DNA of 32,073 nt from an uncultured Bacteroidales bacterium (GCA_903926565.1 CAIYJU010000098.1:1-32073), one strand, 5' to 3'. Positions 7,179-15,265 are shown, numbered from the stretch's first letter. Notes: generated by a model from the sequence alone, not told the origin. Numbers and translations are program-made.

Positions 7179-8180
7179 ATGTCCTTCAACCTCCGCAACC
7201 GCAACTTTCTGAAACTGCTGGATTTCACTCCACAGGAAATCAAATTTTTACTCGATCTGTCAATGGATCTTAAAAAAGCCAAATATGCCGGCACCGAGCA
7301 GCAACGCCTGAAAGGGAAGAATATCGCCCTGATCTTTGAAAAGGCATCCACCCGCACACGCTGTGCGTTCGAGGTTGCGGCTTACGACCAGGGAGCCAGA
7401 GTTACCTATCTCGGACCAGAAGGGTCGCATATCGGCAAGAAAGAGACAATGAAAGATACTGCACGTGTATTGGGCCGTATGTATGATGGTATTGAATACC
7501 GGGGATTCGGGCAATCCATCGTCGAAGAACTGGGAAAATATGCAGGTGTGCCCGTTTGGAACGGACTTACCAACGAATTTCACCCCACCCAGATCCTGGC
7601 CGATTTTCTTACCATGATCGAACATTCCGACAAACCTTTGCACCAGATCTCATTCGTCTATTGCGGTGATGCCCGCAACAATATGGGCAACTCCCTGATG
7701 GTTGGAGCCTCAAAAATGGGCATGGATTTCCGTGCCTGCGCACCGAAGAAATACTGGCCTGAGCAGGAACTCGTGGATACGTGCCGTGCCATTGCAAAAG
7801 AGACCGGCGCAAAGATCACCCTGACTGAAAGCGTGGAGGAAGGTTTAAAAGGTGTTGATTTTGTATACACCGATGTGTGGTTATCGATGGGCGAAGCCAA
7901 AGAACTTTGGGATGAACGTATCAAGGAGATGCTGCCGTACCAGGTCAATCCTGCCCTGATGGCAAAAAGCGGAAACCCCAAAGTGAAATTCCTGCATTGT
8001 CTTCCTGCATTTCACAACAAGGACACCGAAGTTGGCATTGATATCTTCAAGAAATATGGTCTTGACGGACTTGAGGTAACCGAAGCAGTGTTTGAGTCAC
8101 CAGCCTCCATTGTTTTCGATGAAGCCGAAAACCGTTTGCATACCATTAAAGCCGTGATGGTTGCCACATTAGGCGCTTAA
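7179..8180 (+). CDS. argF: Ornithine carbamoyltransferase
   Basis: 333 residues, the usual length. Carbamoyl-phosphate site STRTR at 57-61 ([12 protein letters not shown]) and HPTQ at 135-138; the ornithine side shows the SMG loop at 236-238 (DVWLSMGEA) and HCLPAFHN at 273-280. It converts ornithine and carbamoyl phosphate to citrulline in arginine synthesis. The HCLP and SMG motifs point to true ornithine carbamoyltransferase and not to the N-acetylornithine or succinylornithine enzymes known from some Bacteroidota. A catabolic ArcB role is possible because the sequences are similar, but no arcA or arcC is nearby; no other arg genes are in the window either. The leader holds an eight-unit heptamer array. 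The 3' end overlaps the convergent ATPase gene by four bases. Confidence 0.92.
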   Translation: MSFNLRNRNFLKLLDFTPQEIKFLLDLSMDLKKAKYAGTEQQRLKGKNIALIFEKASTRTRCAFEVAAYDQGARVTYLGPEGSHIGKKETMKDTARVLGRMYDGIEYRGFGQSIVEELGKYAGVPVWNGLTNEFHPTQILADFLTMIEHSDKPLHQISFVYCGDARNNMGNSLMVGASKMGMDFRACAPKKYWPEQELVDTCRAIAKETGAKITLTESVEEGLKGVDFVYTDVWLSMGEAKELWDERIKEMLPYQVNPALMAKSGNPKVKFLHCLPAFHNKDTEVGIDIFKKYGLDGLEVTEAVFESPASIVFDEAENRLHTIKAVMVATLGA

Positions 8181-8848
8181 TAAGGGAGCACTCTTCCATT
8201 TTCGCACAACAATGTGCGGGCCGGGTATTTGTCGAAAAACGTATAATTATGCGTCGCCATTACCACGGCCCGTCCTGTTTTTGAGATGTCCGTCAACAGG
8301 CTGATGATCCCCTCTGAACTTTCGGGATCGAGATTGCCTGTGGGTTCATCGGCGAGGATCACCTCGGGGTCATTGATCAGGGCGCGGGCAATGGCCACCC
8401 GCTGTTGCTCTCCACCTGAAAGCTGGTGCGGCATCTTCGTGCCTTTATTCCCAAGATTCACTTTGGCAAGTACTTCAAGTAGCCGCTTTTGCATTTCGCG
8501 TTTGTCTTTCCAACCTGTGGCGCGCATCACGAACAGGATGTTCTCATTCACCGAACGATCCATCAACAGCTGAAAATCCTGGAATACAATACCAAGTTTC
8601 CTGCGCAGGAACGGGATGTCTCTTCTTCGTAATTGATGCAAATCAAACCCGGCAACCAGCGCCGATCCGTTCTGAACAGGCAATTCACCATAGATGGTTT
8701 TAAGCAGACTGCTTTTTCCACTGCCGGTCTTCCCGATCAGGTATAGAAAATCTCCCTTGCTGATCATCAGCGTCACATTCGCCAGAATAAGGTTTTCATG
8801 GTGATATACAGATATTTTATCCAGTTCAATGATATGGTCGCCTGTCAT
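8177..8848 (-). CDS. ftsE: FtsE-like ABC transporter ATP-binding protein
   Basis: 223 residues, the FtsE size. Walker [10 protein letters not shown] (39-47), Q-loop Q90 in IVFQDFQLL, signature LSGGEQQR (143-150), Walker B VILADEP (163-169) and H-loop H200 in VMATHN are all intact, so it should bind and hydrolyse ATP. 'FQDFQLL' and 'TGNLDP' are typical of the FtsE/LolD/MacB branch. FtsE works with FtsX to control septal peptidoglycan hydrolases, but no ftsX is adjacent, so LolD-like or another export role cannot be ruled out. It is the last gene of a minus-strand run, four bases after the 72-codon gene, and its stop overlaps the argF stop by four bases. Confidence 0.8.
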   Translation of the reverse strand: MTGDHIIELDKISVYHHENLILANVTLMISKGDFLYLIGKTGSGKSSLLKTIYGELPVQNGSALVAGFDLHQLRRRDIPFLRRKLGIVFQDFQLLMDRSVNENILFVMRATGWKDKREMQKRLLEVLAKVNLGNKGTKMPHQLSGGEQQRVAIARALINDPEVILADEPTGNLDPESSEGIISLLTDISKTGRAVVMATHNYTFFDKYPARTLLCENGRVLPY

Positions 8849-8852
8849 TTTG

Positions 8853-9071
8853 TTAGAGTTCTAGTTTCTCAATTTTACCATAGTTCAAATTGCCCGCGAT
8901 TTCAAGAATCTCATCCATTTTGTGGATCAGGTTGCACCGGGTTAGTGCAGTTTTTGGATTGGTAATCTTGAAATATGCAATGAGCGAAAAATCCGCACCC
9001 CGGATCTGGATGTAATCCGGAATTTTCCCTGTCCCCCTGATTTTTAATATATACACCTGCAAATTAATCAA
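8853..9071 (-). CDS. Small conserved-looking protein of unknown function
   Basis: 72 codons reading from a TTG at 9071 directly after the stop of the upstream gene; GTG at codon 6 is another possible start. The peptide has no membrane segment or signal; it contains VYILKIRGTGKIPDYIQIRG, then SLIAYFKITNPKTAL and a short helical tail. Alternating beta-type strands suggest a small mixed fold. I do not recognise the family. The tight packing (no gap to the upstream gene, four bases to the FtsE-like gene) supports a real gene translated within the operon. Confidence 0.6.
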   Translation of the reverse strand: MINLQVYILKIRGTGKIPDYIQIRGADFSLIAYFKITNPKTALTRCNLIHKMDEILEIAGNLNYGKIEKLEL

Positions 9072-10916
9072 TTAGTCCAAAACCTTTTCCGGCATCATCA
9101 CTCCTTCAATCTTCCGATAGTCCGGTTCGTCCTTTAATGAGATAAAATCAATTGCAAGATCGTCAATATATAGCTTGTACAGAGCCGAAGGGTTGAAAAA
9201 ATAGATCTTTGCAACACCATCGGCAGGAAGCTCTGAAGGAACATAAAATGCTGTTTCCAGGTAGGTCCACTTGTCAGCCGGAACATATTTGTCCAAAATG
9301 AACTGATTGTAACTCAGGCTTTTCCCATTTGCCTGGTAATCAATGACTAAAGTGGCTTCAGTAGTCTCCTTTGGCGCCAATACCCATGCCTTGACAAAAA
9401 CAACCCGGTTGCCAGTTGTGAAATGCTTGCTGAGTGTGTCTTCCAGCCCGATGCTGTAAGGGGCTTTCCGGTCGATTTTCGAGGACCACTTCCCCTGGTG
9501 AAAAATGGTGTCGTTGCGGGTAGCAGCATTCATCCAGCCAGGGCCCTGGTCGGTCTCCATGTCGTTTGTCATGGATTTTCTTGCGGAGATACCTTCTTCA
9601 GAAATATAAACACGGGCTTTTTGTGAAAGGCTGAAAAAAGAACCCCGGTAAACTGCAGCGGTGATTGTATATGGTGGAAATATCCATGTGGCATGCTGGT
9701 AGAACTGCAACAGGTTAAGGGAAATGAGCATCACCAGCAGTGCGGAAAACAGGCGTTTTCTGAATCTTGTATGTAAATAGTTGAACACAAAAAGCAGCAG
9801 CATCGCAACAACAACATAGATGTCGATGAAAACCCGCTGGCCGCATTTCGACGCATAATACCATACCCACCAGCAGGAGACCAGGTAGATAAAAGCAAGC
9901 AGAAATCCTGAAAGCCAGTAAAACCGGAACCGGTCGTTCCTGTAAAGCCATGCAAAACCGAAGAGGGATATCAGTGCAATGGGGGTGTAGATGAACCAAC
10001 CCCGGTTAAAACTGAAAAGAATGTTCAGGATATGAGGATGCAGGAGACTCAGCTTCTCATCTCCATAGGTGTAAACCAGTGGCTTACCGGTTTGCAGGTA
10101 CCACAGGGTGATGGGAACCGCCAGTAAAAGCGTTGCCTGGATCAATCCGCGGATCAGCGCCTTTCGGTCGCCCAGGATTTGCCTGAAGCCACCGGCAAGA
10201 GTTTCCCTGTTTCCTGCCAAAAATGGAACCAGCAAAATTATGAGCATGTTTGTTGGCCGGATCAGGAAGATCAGTGTGAGCAAAAGCAGGGATTTAACAA
10301 ACCATTTGGACTTATATTCGTGGAATAACCTGTAGGTCGTAAGTGCAAAACCTGTAATAAGCGCAAACGAATAGACATGGGTCATGGAGGGCTCCACCAC
10401 GGTGAAAAAAACCAGGTTGGTGCCGAGGGTGATTGCCAGGGTGATGAAGGAAGCAGTCCGGTCGGTTGATCCCATCTTCTGCAGCAACTTCTGCAGCCAG
10501 CGCGCCCCCAGCCATAGAAACAGCAGGGCCGAACATGCAATGGAATACTGGTAGGGGAGGGAGTATCCGTCCATCGGGAACATCTCCAGCCAGGCCATCA
10601 GATGTCCGAAAAGGAAAAATGGCAGCCACACGATCGCCAGCCCCGGGAAGTATTTATTCACCTTCCTGGTGCCGGCATCATTCCTGAACTCCTTGAATAC
10701 CGACCGGTTTGCAGGATAATATTGTGCTTCGTACTGCTCAACAAAGTTGAACTGAAGGTCGTGATAGATGAAAATTGCAGGCAGATAAGCATAATACCCT
10801 TTCCCGTCACTGTTGATGACCCGGTCCCAGTTTCTCTCGGGGGACTTAAACCCCAGGAAAATCAATACATAAACGACCAAAATGATCCCGGGGGTGAATT
10901 TGTAAAGGTATTTCAT
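9072..10916 (-). CDS. Polytopic membrane protein, probable GT-C-type glycosyltransferase with C-terminal soluble domain
   Basis: 614 residues. The first ~410 hold about ten membrane segments; the first loop carries INSDGKGYYAYLPAIFIYHD around residues 34-53, a pattern common in Bacteroidota membrane glycosyltransferases of the GT-C fold where the first periplasmic loop holds the catalytic acid. RPTN, MTHVYSF and a Trp/Tyr-rich loop (SCWWVWYYASKCGQR) also fit. Residues from about 420 form a soluble beta-rich domain (for example WTYLETAFYVPSEL and KIYFFNPSALYKLYIDD) that resembles a carbohydrate-binding jelly roll. Such enzymes use polyprenyl-phosphate sugars at the outer face of the inner membrane; donor and acceptor are unknown here. 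It starts eight bases after rlmB ends, so it is probably cotranscribed. Confidence 0.65.
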   Translation of the reverse strand: MKYLYKFTPGIILVVYVLIFLGFKSPERNWDRVINSDGKGYYAYLPAIFIYHDLQFNFVEQYEAQYYPANRSVFKEFRNDAGTRKVNKYFPGLAIVWLPFFLFGHLMAWLEMFPMDGYSLPYQYSIACSALLFLWLGARWLQKLLQKMGSTDRTASFITLAITLGTNLVFFTVVEPSMTHVYSFALITGFALTTYRLFHEYKSKWFVKSLLLLTLIFLIRPTNMLIILLVPFLAGNRETLAGGFRQILGDRKALIRGLIQATLLLAVPITLWYLQTGKPLVYTYGDEKLSLLHPHILNILFSFNRGWFIYTPIALISLFGFAWLYRNDRFRFYWLSGFLLAFIYLVSCWWVWYYASKCGQRVFIDIYVVVAMLLLFVFNYLHTRFRKRLFSALLVMLISLNLLQFYQHATWIFPPYTITAAVYRGSFFSLSQKARVYISEEGISARKSMTNDMETDQGPGWMNAATRNDTIFHQGKWSSKIDRKAPYSIGLEDTLSKHFTTGNRVVFVKAWVLAPKETTEATLVIDYQANGKSLSYNQFILDKYVPADKWTYLETAFYVPSELPADGVAKIYFFNPSALYKLYIDDLAIDFISLKDEPDYRKIEGVMMPEKVLD

Positions 10917-10924
10917 CGGGACAA

Positions 10925-11665
10925 CTATTTAAGGTTGCGCTGGCGCAGCACTTCAAAGAGGATGACGCCGGTGGCGACAGATACGTTGAGCGATTCGATA
11001 TCCCCAGCCAATGGAATCCTGATTTCCTCGTCAGTCAGTTTCAGGTATTCCTCTGAAATCCCTTCTCCTTCCGAACCCATGATGACAGCCAGCGGCCTGT
11101 TCATGTCGCATGCAGTATAATCTTTGTCAGACTTCTCTGTGGCTGCAACAATCGTCAACCCGCTGTTGCGGAGGAACTGAATGGTATCCTTCACATTTTG
11201 TGCCCTTACAACAGGTAGTTTATACAAGGCGCCTGCAGAAGTTTTGATTGCATCGGAGTTGATCTGGGCCGACCCGCGGGCCGGGATGATCAGTCCGTCT
11301 GCACCGGCACATTCCGCCGTTCTGGCAATGGAACCCACATTCCGCACATCGGTCACCCGGTCGAGGATAATAAACAGCGGCATCTTCCCATGCTCAAACG
11401 CGAAGGGTACCAGGTCTTCAACAAGCTGGTAGGTAATTTCCGACACGTACGAAATCACACCCTGGTGGTTCTGCCGCGACAGCCGGTTGAGTTTTTCTAT
11501 CGGAACAAACTGGTAGGGAATTTCAATCTCTTTTATCAGGCTGAACAGCTCGTGAAAGCCCTCGCCCCGCAAACCGTTCTGAATAAAAACCTTCTCAAGT
11601 TCTTTTCCTGCCTTGATCGCCTCAATGGTAGGCCTGATCCCGTAAATGTACGTCTCTTTCTTCAT
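10925..11665 (-). CDS. rlmB: 23S rRNA (guanosine-2'-O-)-methyltransferase RlmB (SpoU/TrmH family)
   Basis: 246 residues, the RlmB length. The N-terminal substrate-binding domain is followed by the trefoil-knot SPOUT domain with all three motifs: N109 and R115 in TDVRNVGSIARTAE (motif 1), MGSEGEGI at 196-203 (motif 2), and IPLAGDIESLNVSVA at about 217-231 (motif 3). RlmB methylates G2251 of 23S rRNA with S-adenosylmethionine. A close paralogue acting on tRNA Gm18 is possible, but the YGIRPTIEAIKAG start is typical of RlmB. It lies between rmuC and the membrane glycosyltransferase on the same strand, behind a heptamer-rich spacer. Confidence 0.9.
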   Translation of the reverse strand: MKKETYIYGIRPTIEAIKAGKELEKVFIQNGLRGEGFHELFSLIKEIEIPYQFVPIEKLNRLSRQNHQGVISYVSEITYQLVEDLVPFAFEHGKMPLFIILDRVTDVRNVGSIARTAECAGADGLIIPARGSAQINSDAIKTSAGALYKLPVVRAQNVKDTIQFLRNSGLTIVAATEKSDKDYTACDMNRPLAVIMGSEGEGISEEYLKLTDEEIRIPLAGDIESLNVSVATGVILFEVLRQRNLK

Positions 11666-11673
11666 CTCTCTTC

Positions 11674-11736
11674 GTTCAATATTCGTTATTCAATATTCAA
11701 TATTCGTTATTCATATTCCTCATTCCTCATTGTTCA
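11674..11736. repeat. Degenerate heptamer array (ATTCAAT/ATTCGTT) between rmuC and rlmB
   Basis: In 7-base register the stretch reads GTTCAAT, ATTCGTT, ATTCAAT, ATTCAAT, ATTCGTT, ATTCATA, TTCCTCA, TTCCTCA, TTGTTCA. It fills almost all of the 68-bp gap between the rmuC stop and the rlmB start. Confidence 0.8.
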
Positions 11737-13026
11737 TTCCCCACCCTCCGCCTTCTCCAGCATCGACCGCGGAATCTCCTTCCCGGCCTTTGCTCCCAGC
11801 GATTTGATCATCTCCACCCTCCTGATGAGATTTCCCTTACCGGTGGTAAGTTTGTTCATGGAGGCATCATACGCCTTATGGGTTGCATCTATTTTAGCGC
11901 CAACATCCAGCAGATCTTCAAGAAACCCCGTGAATTTGTCATACAGTTCACCACTCTGCCGGGCAATTTCCATGGCATTCTTGTTCTGGTATTCAACGCG
12001 CCACAGGTTGGCGATCATGCGCAAAGCGGCAATGAGGTTGGTGGGGCTGATGAGCAGGATCCGCCTGTCATAAGCCCAGTTCCAAAGGTTGGCATCGCTT
12101 TGCATAGCAAGCATATATGCTGGTTCAATGGGCATGAAGAGCATCACGAAATCCATGCTTTTTAAGGCGTAGATATCCTGGTAATTCTTGCTGCTGAGGT
12201 CGGTGATGTGATTTTTTACGGAAAGCAGATGGTCACGGGCTGCCAGATCCTGTTCCTCCTTTGTTTCCGCTGAGGCATAACGTTCATAAGCCAGGAGCGA
12301 TACTTTTGAATCAATGACGACATTACGTTCGCCGGGATAGGTTACGATCACATCGGGCTGGAGCCGTTTACCCTGTTCATTGGTGTAAGATGCCTGGATG
12401 AAAAACTCGCGGTCGAGGGTCAGTCCCGACTTCTCAAGGATGCTCTCCAGGATGATCTCACCCCAGTTGCCCCGGGTCTTTGCCTGGCCTTTCAGCGCAT
12501 TGGTGAGATTGCTGGCCTCTTTGCTGATCTGCTGGTTCAGGTCGGTGAGGTTTTTGATCTCGCGTTCCAGTGAAAAGCGTTGCTTCGACTCCTTGTCGTA
12601 AACATCATCGACTTTTTTCTCAAACTCACGGATCTTTTCACCCAGCGGTTTCAGGATTTCATCAAGCCTGGTCGAATTCTGCTCTGTGAATTTCTGTGTT
12701 TTTTCCTCCAGGATTTCGTTGGCGAGGTTTTTGAATTCAATCCGGAATTTATCCTGCAGCTTTTCGAGATCAGACTGCTGCTGATCAAGCTTGTTCTGCA
12801 AACTGCCGTATTCTGAAATCTTCGTCGAAAGATCCTTGTTTAAATTAAGAATTGCAGTGTCTTTTTCTGAGATCTGCCTGTTCAAAAGCTCAACCTGTTT
12901 CTGCAGCATGCCGGCCCGTTCTTCCATGGCAACATCAGTAGACCCGGATTTGCCGAGCTTGAGAAAAAGAACCACAAAACCTGTGATTAACGTAAGTCCG
13001 ATGATGATGAGAAGGATCTCCGACAT
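11734..13026 (-). CDS. rmuC: DNA recombination protein RmuC
   Basis: About 430 residues from the ATG at 13026 (MSEILLIIIGLTL); a TTG reading five codons longer at 13041 is less likely. An N-terminal membrane anchor (about 3-24) precedes a long coiled coil (about 35-180; QVELLNRQISEKDTAILNLN and similar heptads), then the RmuC domain with GNWGEIILESILEKSGL, RLQPDVIVTYPGERNVVIDSKVSL and DFVMLFMPIEPAY, where the D-[x]-DSK pattern resembles a PD-(D/E)XK nuclease core. RmuC limits inversions between short inverted repeats in E. coli by an unknown nuclease-like mechanism. The gene heads a minus-strand run toward rlmB. The family assignment is secure. Confidence 0.93.
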   Translation of the reverse strand: MSEILLIIIGLTLITGFVVLFLKLGKSGSTDVAMEERAGMLQKQVELLNRQISEKDTAILNLNKDLSTKISEYGSLQNKLDQQQSDLEKLQDKFRIEFKNLANEILEEKTQKFTEQNSTRLDEILKPLGEKIREFEKKVDDVYDKESKQRFSLEREIKNLTDLNQQISKEASNLTNALKGQAKTRGNWGEIILESILEKSGLTLDREFFIQASYTNEQGKRLQPDVIVTYPGERNVVIDSKVSLLAYERYASAETKEEQDLAARDHLLSVKNHITDLSSKNYQDIYALKSMDFVMLFMPIEPAYMLAMQSDANLWNWAYDRRILLISPTNLIAALRMIANLWRVEYQNKNAMEIARQSGELYDKFTGFLEDLLDVGAKIDATHKAYDASMNKLTTGKGNLIRRVEMIKSLGAKAGKEIPRSMLEKAEGGE

Positions 13027-13048
13027 GAGGCTATGCTGCAATAAAATA

Positions 13049-13056
13049 CAAAAATA
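13049..13056 (-). promoter_or_regulatory. -7 box TATTTTTG for rmuC
   Basis: Exact TAnnTTTG match on the minus strand, 22 bases before the ATG at 13026. It supports that start over the TTG at 13041. Confidence 0.5.
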
Positions 13057-13130
13057 GGTTAATTAACCCAAATCTCATTCATCAGGTGCAAATCCAGTGT
13101 TTAAAACTGCCGGTAGCTGGTGGGATTTTA

Positions 13131-13218
13131 CTTTGCGGTTCTTTGCGTAAAACTCCGCGGTACTCTGCGTTTGTTTGTTTAACCGCAGAGTGCCGCAAAG
13201 AAATCGCAAAGAACCGCA
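13131..13218. repeat. Inverted-repeat element, copy 2 (arms - then +)
   Basis: Arm B (13131-13165, CTTTGCGGTTCTTTGCG...) precedes arm A (13184-13218, CGCAGAGTGCCGCAAAG...), with an 18-base loop. They match the arms at 2244-2278 (33/35) and 2189-2223 (32/35), but in the opposite order. The pair can fold into a long imperfect hairpin. It occupies the 249-bp gap between rmuC and the EEP hydrolase gene, where I see no gene. Confidence 0.75.
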
Positions 13219-13275
13219 TAGGAAAAATAAAACTGTTCGCCTGGTGTTAAATGAAAGCAGAATATGTTCTGTAAG

Positions 13276-14124
13276 CTATTGATTTTTAAAGATCATCGTT
13301 GCAATGACTGCGAAATGATCAGATGCAAACCGGTTCTCTTTTGATTCACGAAGTACAGAATAATCTGTTACCCCGATATCCTGTTTACTGGTGAAAATAA
13401 AATCAATCCGCTCGGTTACAGGTTTTGAAGAATCGAAGCCGTTGAAAGTCCCGTCCGGCCCCATCGACATGCTTTTATCCGCAATTTTTGAATCCTGCAG
13501 TGTACCGTTGATGATTTTAATTGGCTCACTTTCCGGACCTGAATTGAAATCCCCCATCAAAACCACCGGGTATCCCTGTTTGTTGAGGGTTTTGATTTTC
13601 TTCAGGATCAGCATTGCGCTGTTTTTTCGCGCCTTGATCCCGATATGGTCAAAATGGGTGTTAAAGACCCAGAATTTCTGACCAGATCCAATATCCTGCA
13701 GCAGCCCATATGTGCAAATCCTTTCCAATGCCGCATCCCAGCCAACTGATACCCTTCCCGGAGTGCGGGAGAGCCAGAATGTTGCCTGCTTCAGTACCTT
13801 GAATTTTTGGGTGTTGTAATAAATCGCGCTGAATTCTCCCTTTCTCCTGCCATCTTCCCTGCCAACACCTATTCGGCCGTATTCAGAAAAAGTGCTATCG
13901 AGATAATTAATCTGGGAAATCAACCCCTCCTGGATCCCGAAAATACCCGGGTCAGCCTGTTTAACCTGCTCACAAAGCCATATCCGGCGGTTAGTCCAAC
14001 TGTTGATTCCATCACCGGGGTTGTCGTAGCGGATGTTGTATGTGAGGATTCTCACCTGCTGTGTAAAACCAATGCTGGCAATCAACAAAAATATATTGAT
14101 CAGGAAAAACTTATACAGTGACAT
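13276..14124 (-). CDS. Secreted endonuclease/exonuclease/phosphatase (EEP) family hydrolase
   Basis: 282 residues from the ATG at 14124 (MSLYKFFLIN), which begins a signal peptide ending about residue 21 (SIGFTQ); a longer reading from 14163 would start upstream of the TATCTTTG box. The EEP active-site set is complete: N30 (LTYNIRYDN), E66 (GIQEGL), H157 (NTHFDH), D192 and N194 (GDFNSGP), D241 (RIDFIF) and D269-H270 (ASDHFAV). The fold hydrolyses phosphodiesters or phosphomonoesters in nucleic acids, sphingomyelin or inositol phosphates. NIRYDNPGDGINSW is typical of Bacteroidota secreted EEP proteins whose substrate is unknown. It should act in the periplasm or outside; a signal-peptidase II lipobox is not seen. 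Confidence 0.88.
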   Translation of the reverse strand: MSLYKFFLINIFLLIASIGFTQQVRILTYNIRYDNPGDGINSWTNRRIWLCEQVKQADPGIFGIQEGLISQINYLDSTFSEYGRIGVGREDGRRKGEFSAIYYNTQKFKVLKQATFWLSRTPGRVSVGWDAALERICTYGLLQDIGSGQKFWVFNTHFDHIGIKARKNSAMLILKKIKTLNKQGYPVVLMGDFNSGPESEPIKIINGTLQDSKIADKSMSMGPDGTFNGFDSSKPVTERIDFIFTSKQDIGVTDYSVLRESKENRFASDHFAVIATMIFKNQ

Positions 14125-14142
14125 ATAGTACGAATGTTTAGT

Positions 14143-14150
14143 CAAAGATA
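14143..14150 (-). promoter_or_regulatory. -7 box TATCTTTG for the EEP hydrolase gene
   Basis: Exact match on the minus strand, 18 bases before the ATG at 14124. Upstream, the minus strand of the heptamer array reads ATTGAAT repeatedly, so a TTG recurs every 7 bases; the copy at 14168-14170 is 17 bases from this box, close to the -33 spacing. Confidence 0.6.
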
Positions 14151-14192
14151 ATTCAATATTCAATATTCAATATTCAATATTCAATATTCGAT
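14151..14192. repeat. Tandem heptamers ATTCAAT between divergent genes
   Basis: Five perfect ATTCAAT units (14151-14185) followed by ATTCGAT (14186-14192). The array fills the space between the two divergent promoter boxes of the EEP hydrolase and the YfcE-like phosphoesterase. Confidence 0.95.
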
Positions 14193-14198
14193 ATTCCC

Positions 14199-14206
14199 TA
14201 CCTTTG
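14199..14206 (+). promoter_or_regulatory. -7 box TACCTTTG for the YfcE-like gene
   Basis: Exact TAnnTTTG match ending four bases before the ATG at 14211. If the box is used at the normal distance, transcription begins at or next to the start codon, giving a leaderless mRNA. Confidence 0.5.
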
Positions 14207-14210
14207 CCCC

Positions 14211-14702
14211 ATGCTCCACATCGGCATCCTCTCCGACACCCATGGCTTTGTCCACCCCAGCGTCCTGAACTTTTTTGCTGACGTTGATGAAATCTGGCAT
14301 GCAGGCGATCAGGGGAGCATCGCGATAGCACACCAGCTGGCTGAATTGAAACCGTTGAGGGCCGTTTATGGCAACATCGACGGGCAGGATATCCGTATCG
14401 GATACCCGGAGGTGCAGATTTTCCAGGTTGAGAAGATAAAAGTATTAATGACCCATATCGGCGGGTATCCCGGACGTTACGATTTTAAGGCCAGGCTTTT
14501 AATTGAACAGGAACGACCCAAACTCTTTATTTGCGGGCATTCCCATATACTGAAGGTGATGTATGATAAAAAATACGACCTCTTGCACATCAACCCCGGT
14601 TCCGCAGGGAAATACGGCATCCATAAATCAATCACTGCAATCAGGCTGATAATTGATGGCGATAATATGCGTGACCTCGAAGTCCTTGACATCCCCCGAT
14701 AG
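14211..14702 (+). CDS. YfcE/MJ0936-type metallophosphoesterase
   Basis: 163 residues, one compact calcineurin-like domain. Metal ligands are all in place: D9 and H11 (LSDTHG), D33 (HAGDQG), N55 (VYGNID), H82 (MTHIGG), H110 and H112 (CGHSH). The length and order match YfcE/MJ0936 phosphodiesterases, two-metal enzymes active on artificial phosphodiesters and in some members on cyclic nucleotides; the natural substrate is unknown. NPGSAGKYGIH near the end is a family hallmark. Transcription appears to start at or beside the ATG. It diverges from the EEP gene across a heptamer array, and another heptamer stretch lies between its stop and that of DUF4293. Confidence 0.92.
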   Translation: MLHIGILSDTHGFVHPSVLNFFADVDEIWHAGDQGSIAIAHQLAELKPLRAVYGNIDGQDIRIGYPEVQIFQVEKIKVLMTHIGGYPGRYDFKARLLIEQERPKLFICGHSHILKVMYDKKYDLLHINPGSAGKYGIHKSITAIRLIIDGDNMRDLEVLDIPR

Positions 14703-14719
14703 CCTGGCTACCCGAATAC

Positions 14720-14757
14720 TTCAAAATTCGATATTCGTTATTCAAAATTCGATATTC
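14720..14757. repeat. 7-bp-period repeat with a 21-bp unit (TTCAAAA TTCGATA TTCGTTA)
   Basis: The 17-mer TTCAAAATTCGATATTC is found at 14720-14736 and again at 14741-14757, separated by GTTA, giving a 21-bp period made of three heptamers. It lies between convergent stop codons (14702 and 14761), so a role in initiation cannot explain it. Confidence 0.9.
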
Positions 14758-14760
14758 ATT

Positions 14761-15237
14761 TCATCGCAGTCTGTCCGCCGACTTCACCAACGCCTCATCC
14801 TTTTTGATCGCCTGGTTCGTTAAGATTAAAAACAATACGGAGACCAGCGGCAGCCCGATTCCCGTGTAATTATACTCAGGCTCAATCATGGTCATGGTTT
14901 GAATTTTCGTGGCATAGAAGAAAAAGATCACCATGACCAATACGATGTTGGTCAGCATGTTGAATGCACTCAAACGTAATTGAAGAGGGCGGTTTTTATA
15001 AAGAAAAATAGAGGAAACCGAGAAGATAAAGGAGGCGACTGTCATGAAAATCAACGGTATCGTGAAGTATGGACCAAATAAAACTTTTGGCTCAGGATCC
15101 ATGCTCTTAATTCCATAAATGAACAGTTTATAATTACCATTGAGTTCATGGTAATAGGTAGCCAGCGGAAAAAAGAAAAGCAGGATGCAGGCAATGGCCA
15201 CAATGGCGAGATATATGGTTTGAATTCGCTGTAACAT
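14761..15237 (-). CDS. DUF4293 family membrane protein
   Basis: 158 residues from the ATG at 15237 (MLQRIQTIYLAIVAIACILL). The longer reading from 15381 adds 48 residues without a signal and runs back through the likely promoter, so I reject it. Four membrane segments are visible, at about 6-24, 60-80, 90-110 and 127-145, and MLQRIQ(T/S)(I/V)(Y/F)L is the usual beginning of DUF4293 proteins in Bacteroidota. The function is unknown; nothing catalytic stands out. It is divergent from rho. Confidence 0.8.
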   Translation of the reverse strand: MLQRIQTIYLAIVAIACILLFFFPLATYYHELNGNYKLFIYGIKSMDPEPKVLFGPYFTIPLIFMTVASFIFSVSSIFLYKNRPLQLRLSAFNMLTNIVLVMVIFFFYATKIQTMTMIEPEYNYTGIGLPLVSVLFLILTNQAIKKDEALVKSADRLR

Positions 15238-15257
15238 GTTTAATTCATTAATTTCTG

Positions 15258-15265
15258 CGAAATTA
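15258..15265 (-). promoter_or_regulatory. Possible -7 box TAATTTCG for DUF4293
   Basis: Minus-strand TAATTTCG, one mismatch from TAnnTTTG, 20 bases before the ATG at 15237. It supports the short start for this gene. Confidence 0.4.

Noticed and set aside
10602..11120. 172-codon plus-strand reading across the rlmB/glycosyltransferase junction
   Set aside because: It is antisense to two clear genes and resembles no protein family.
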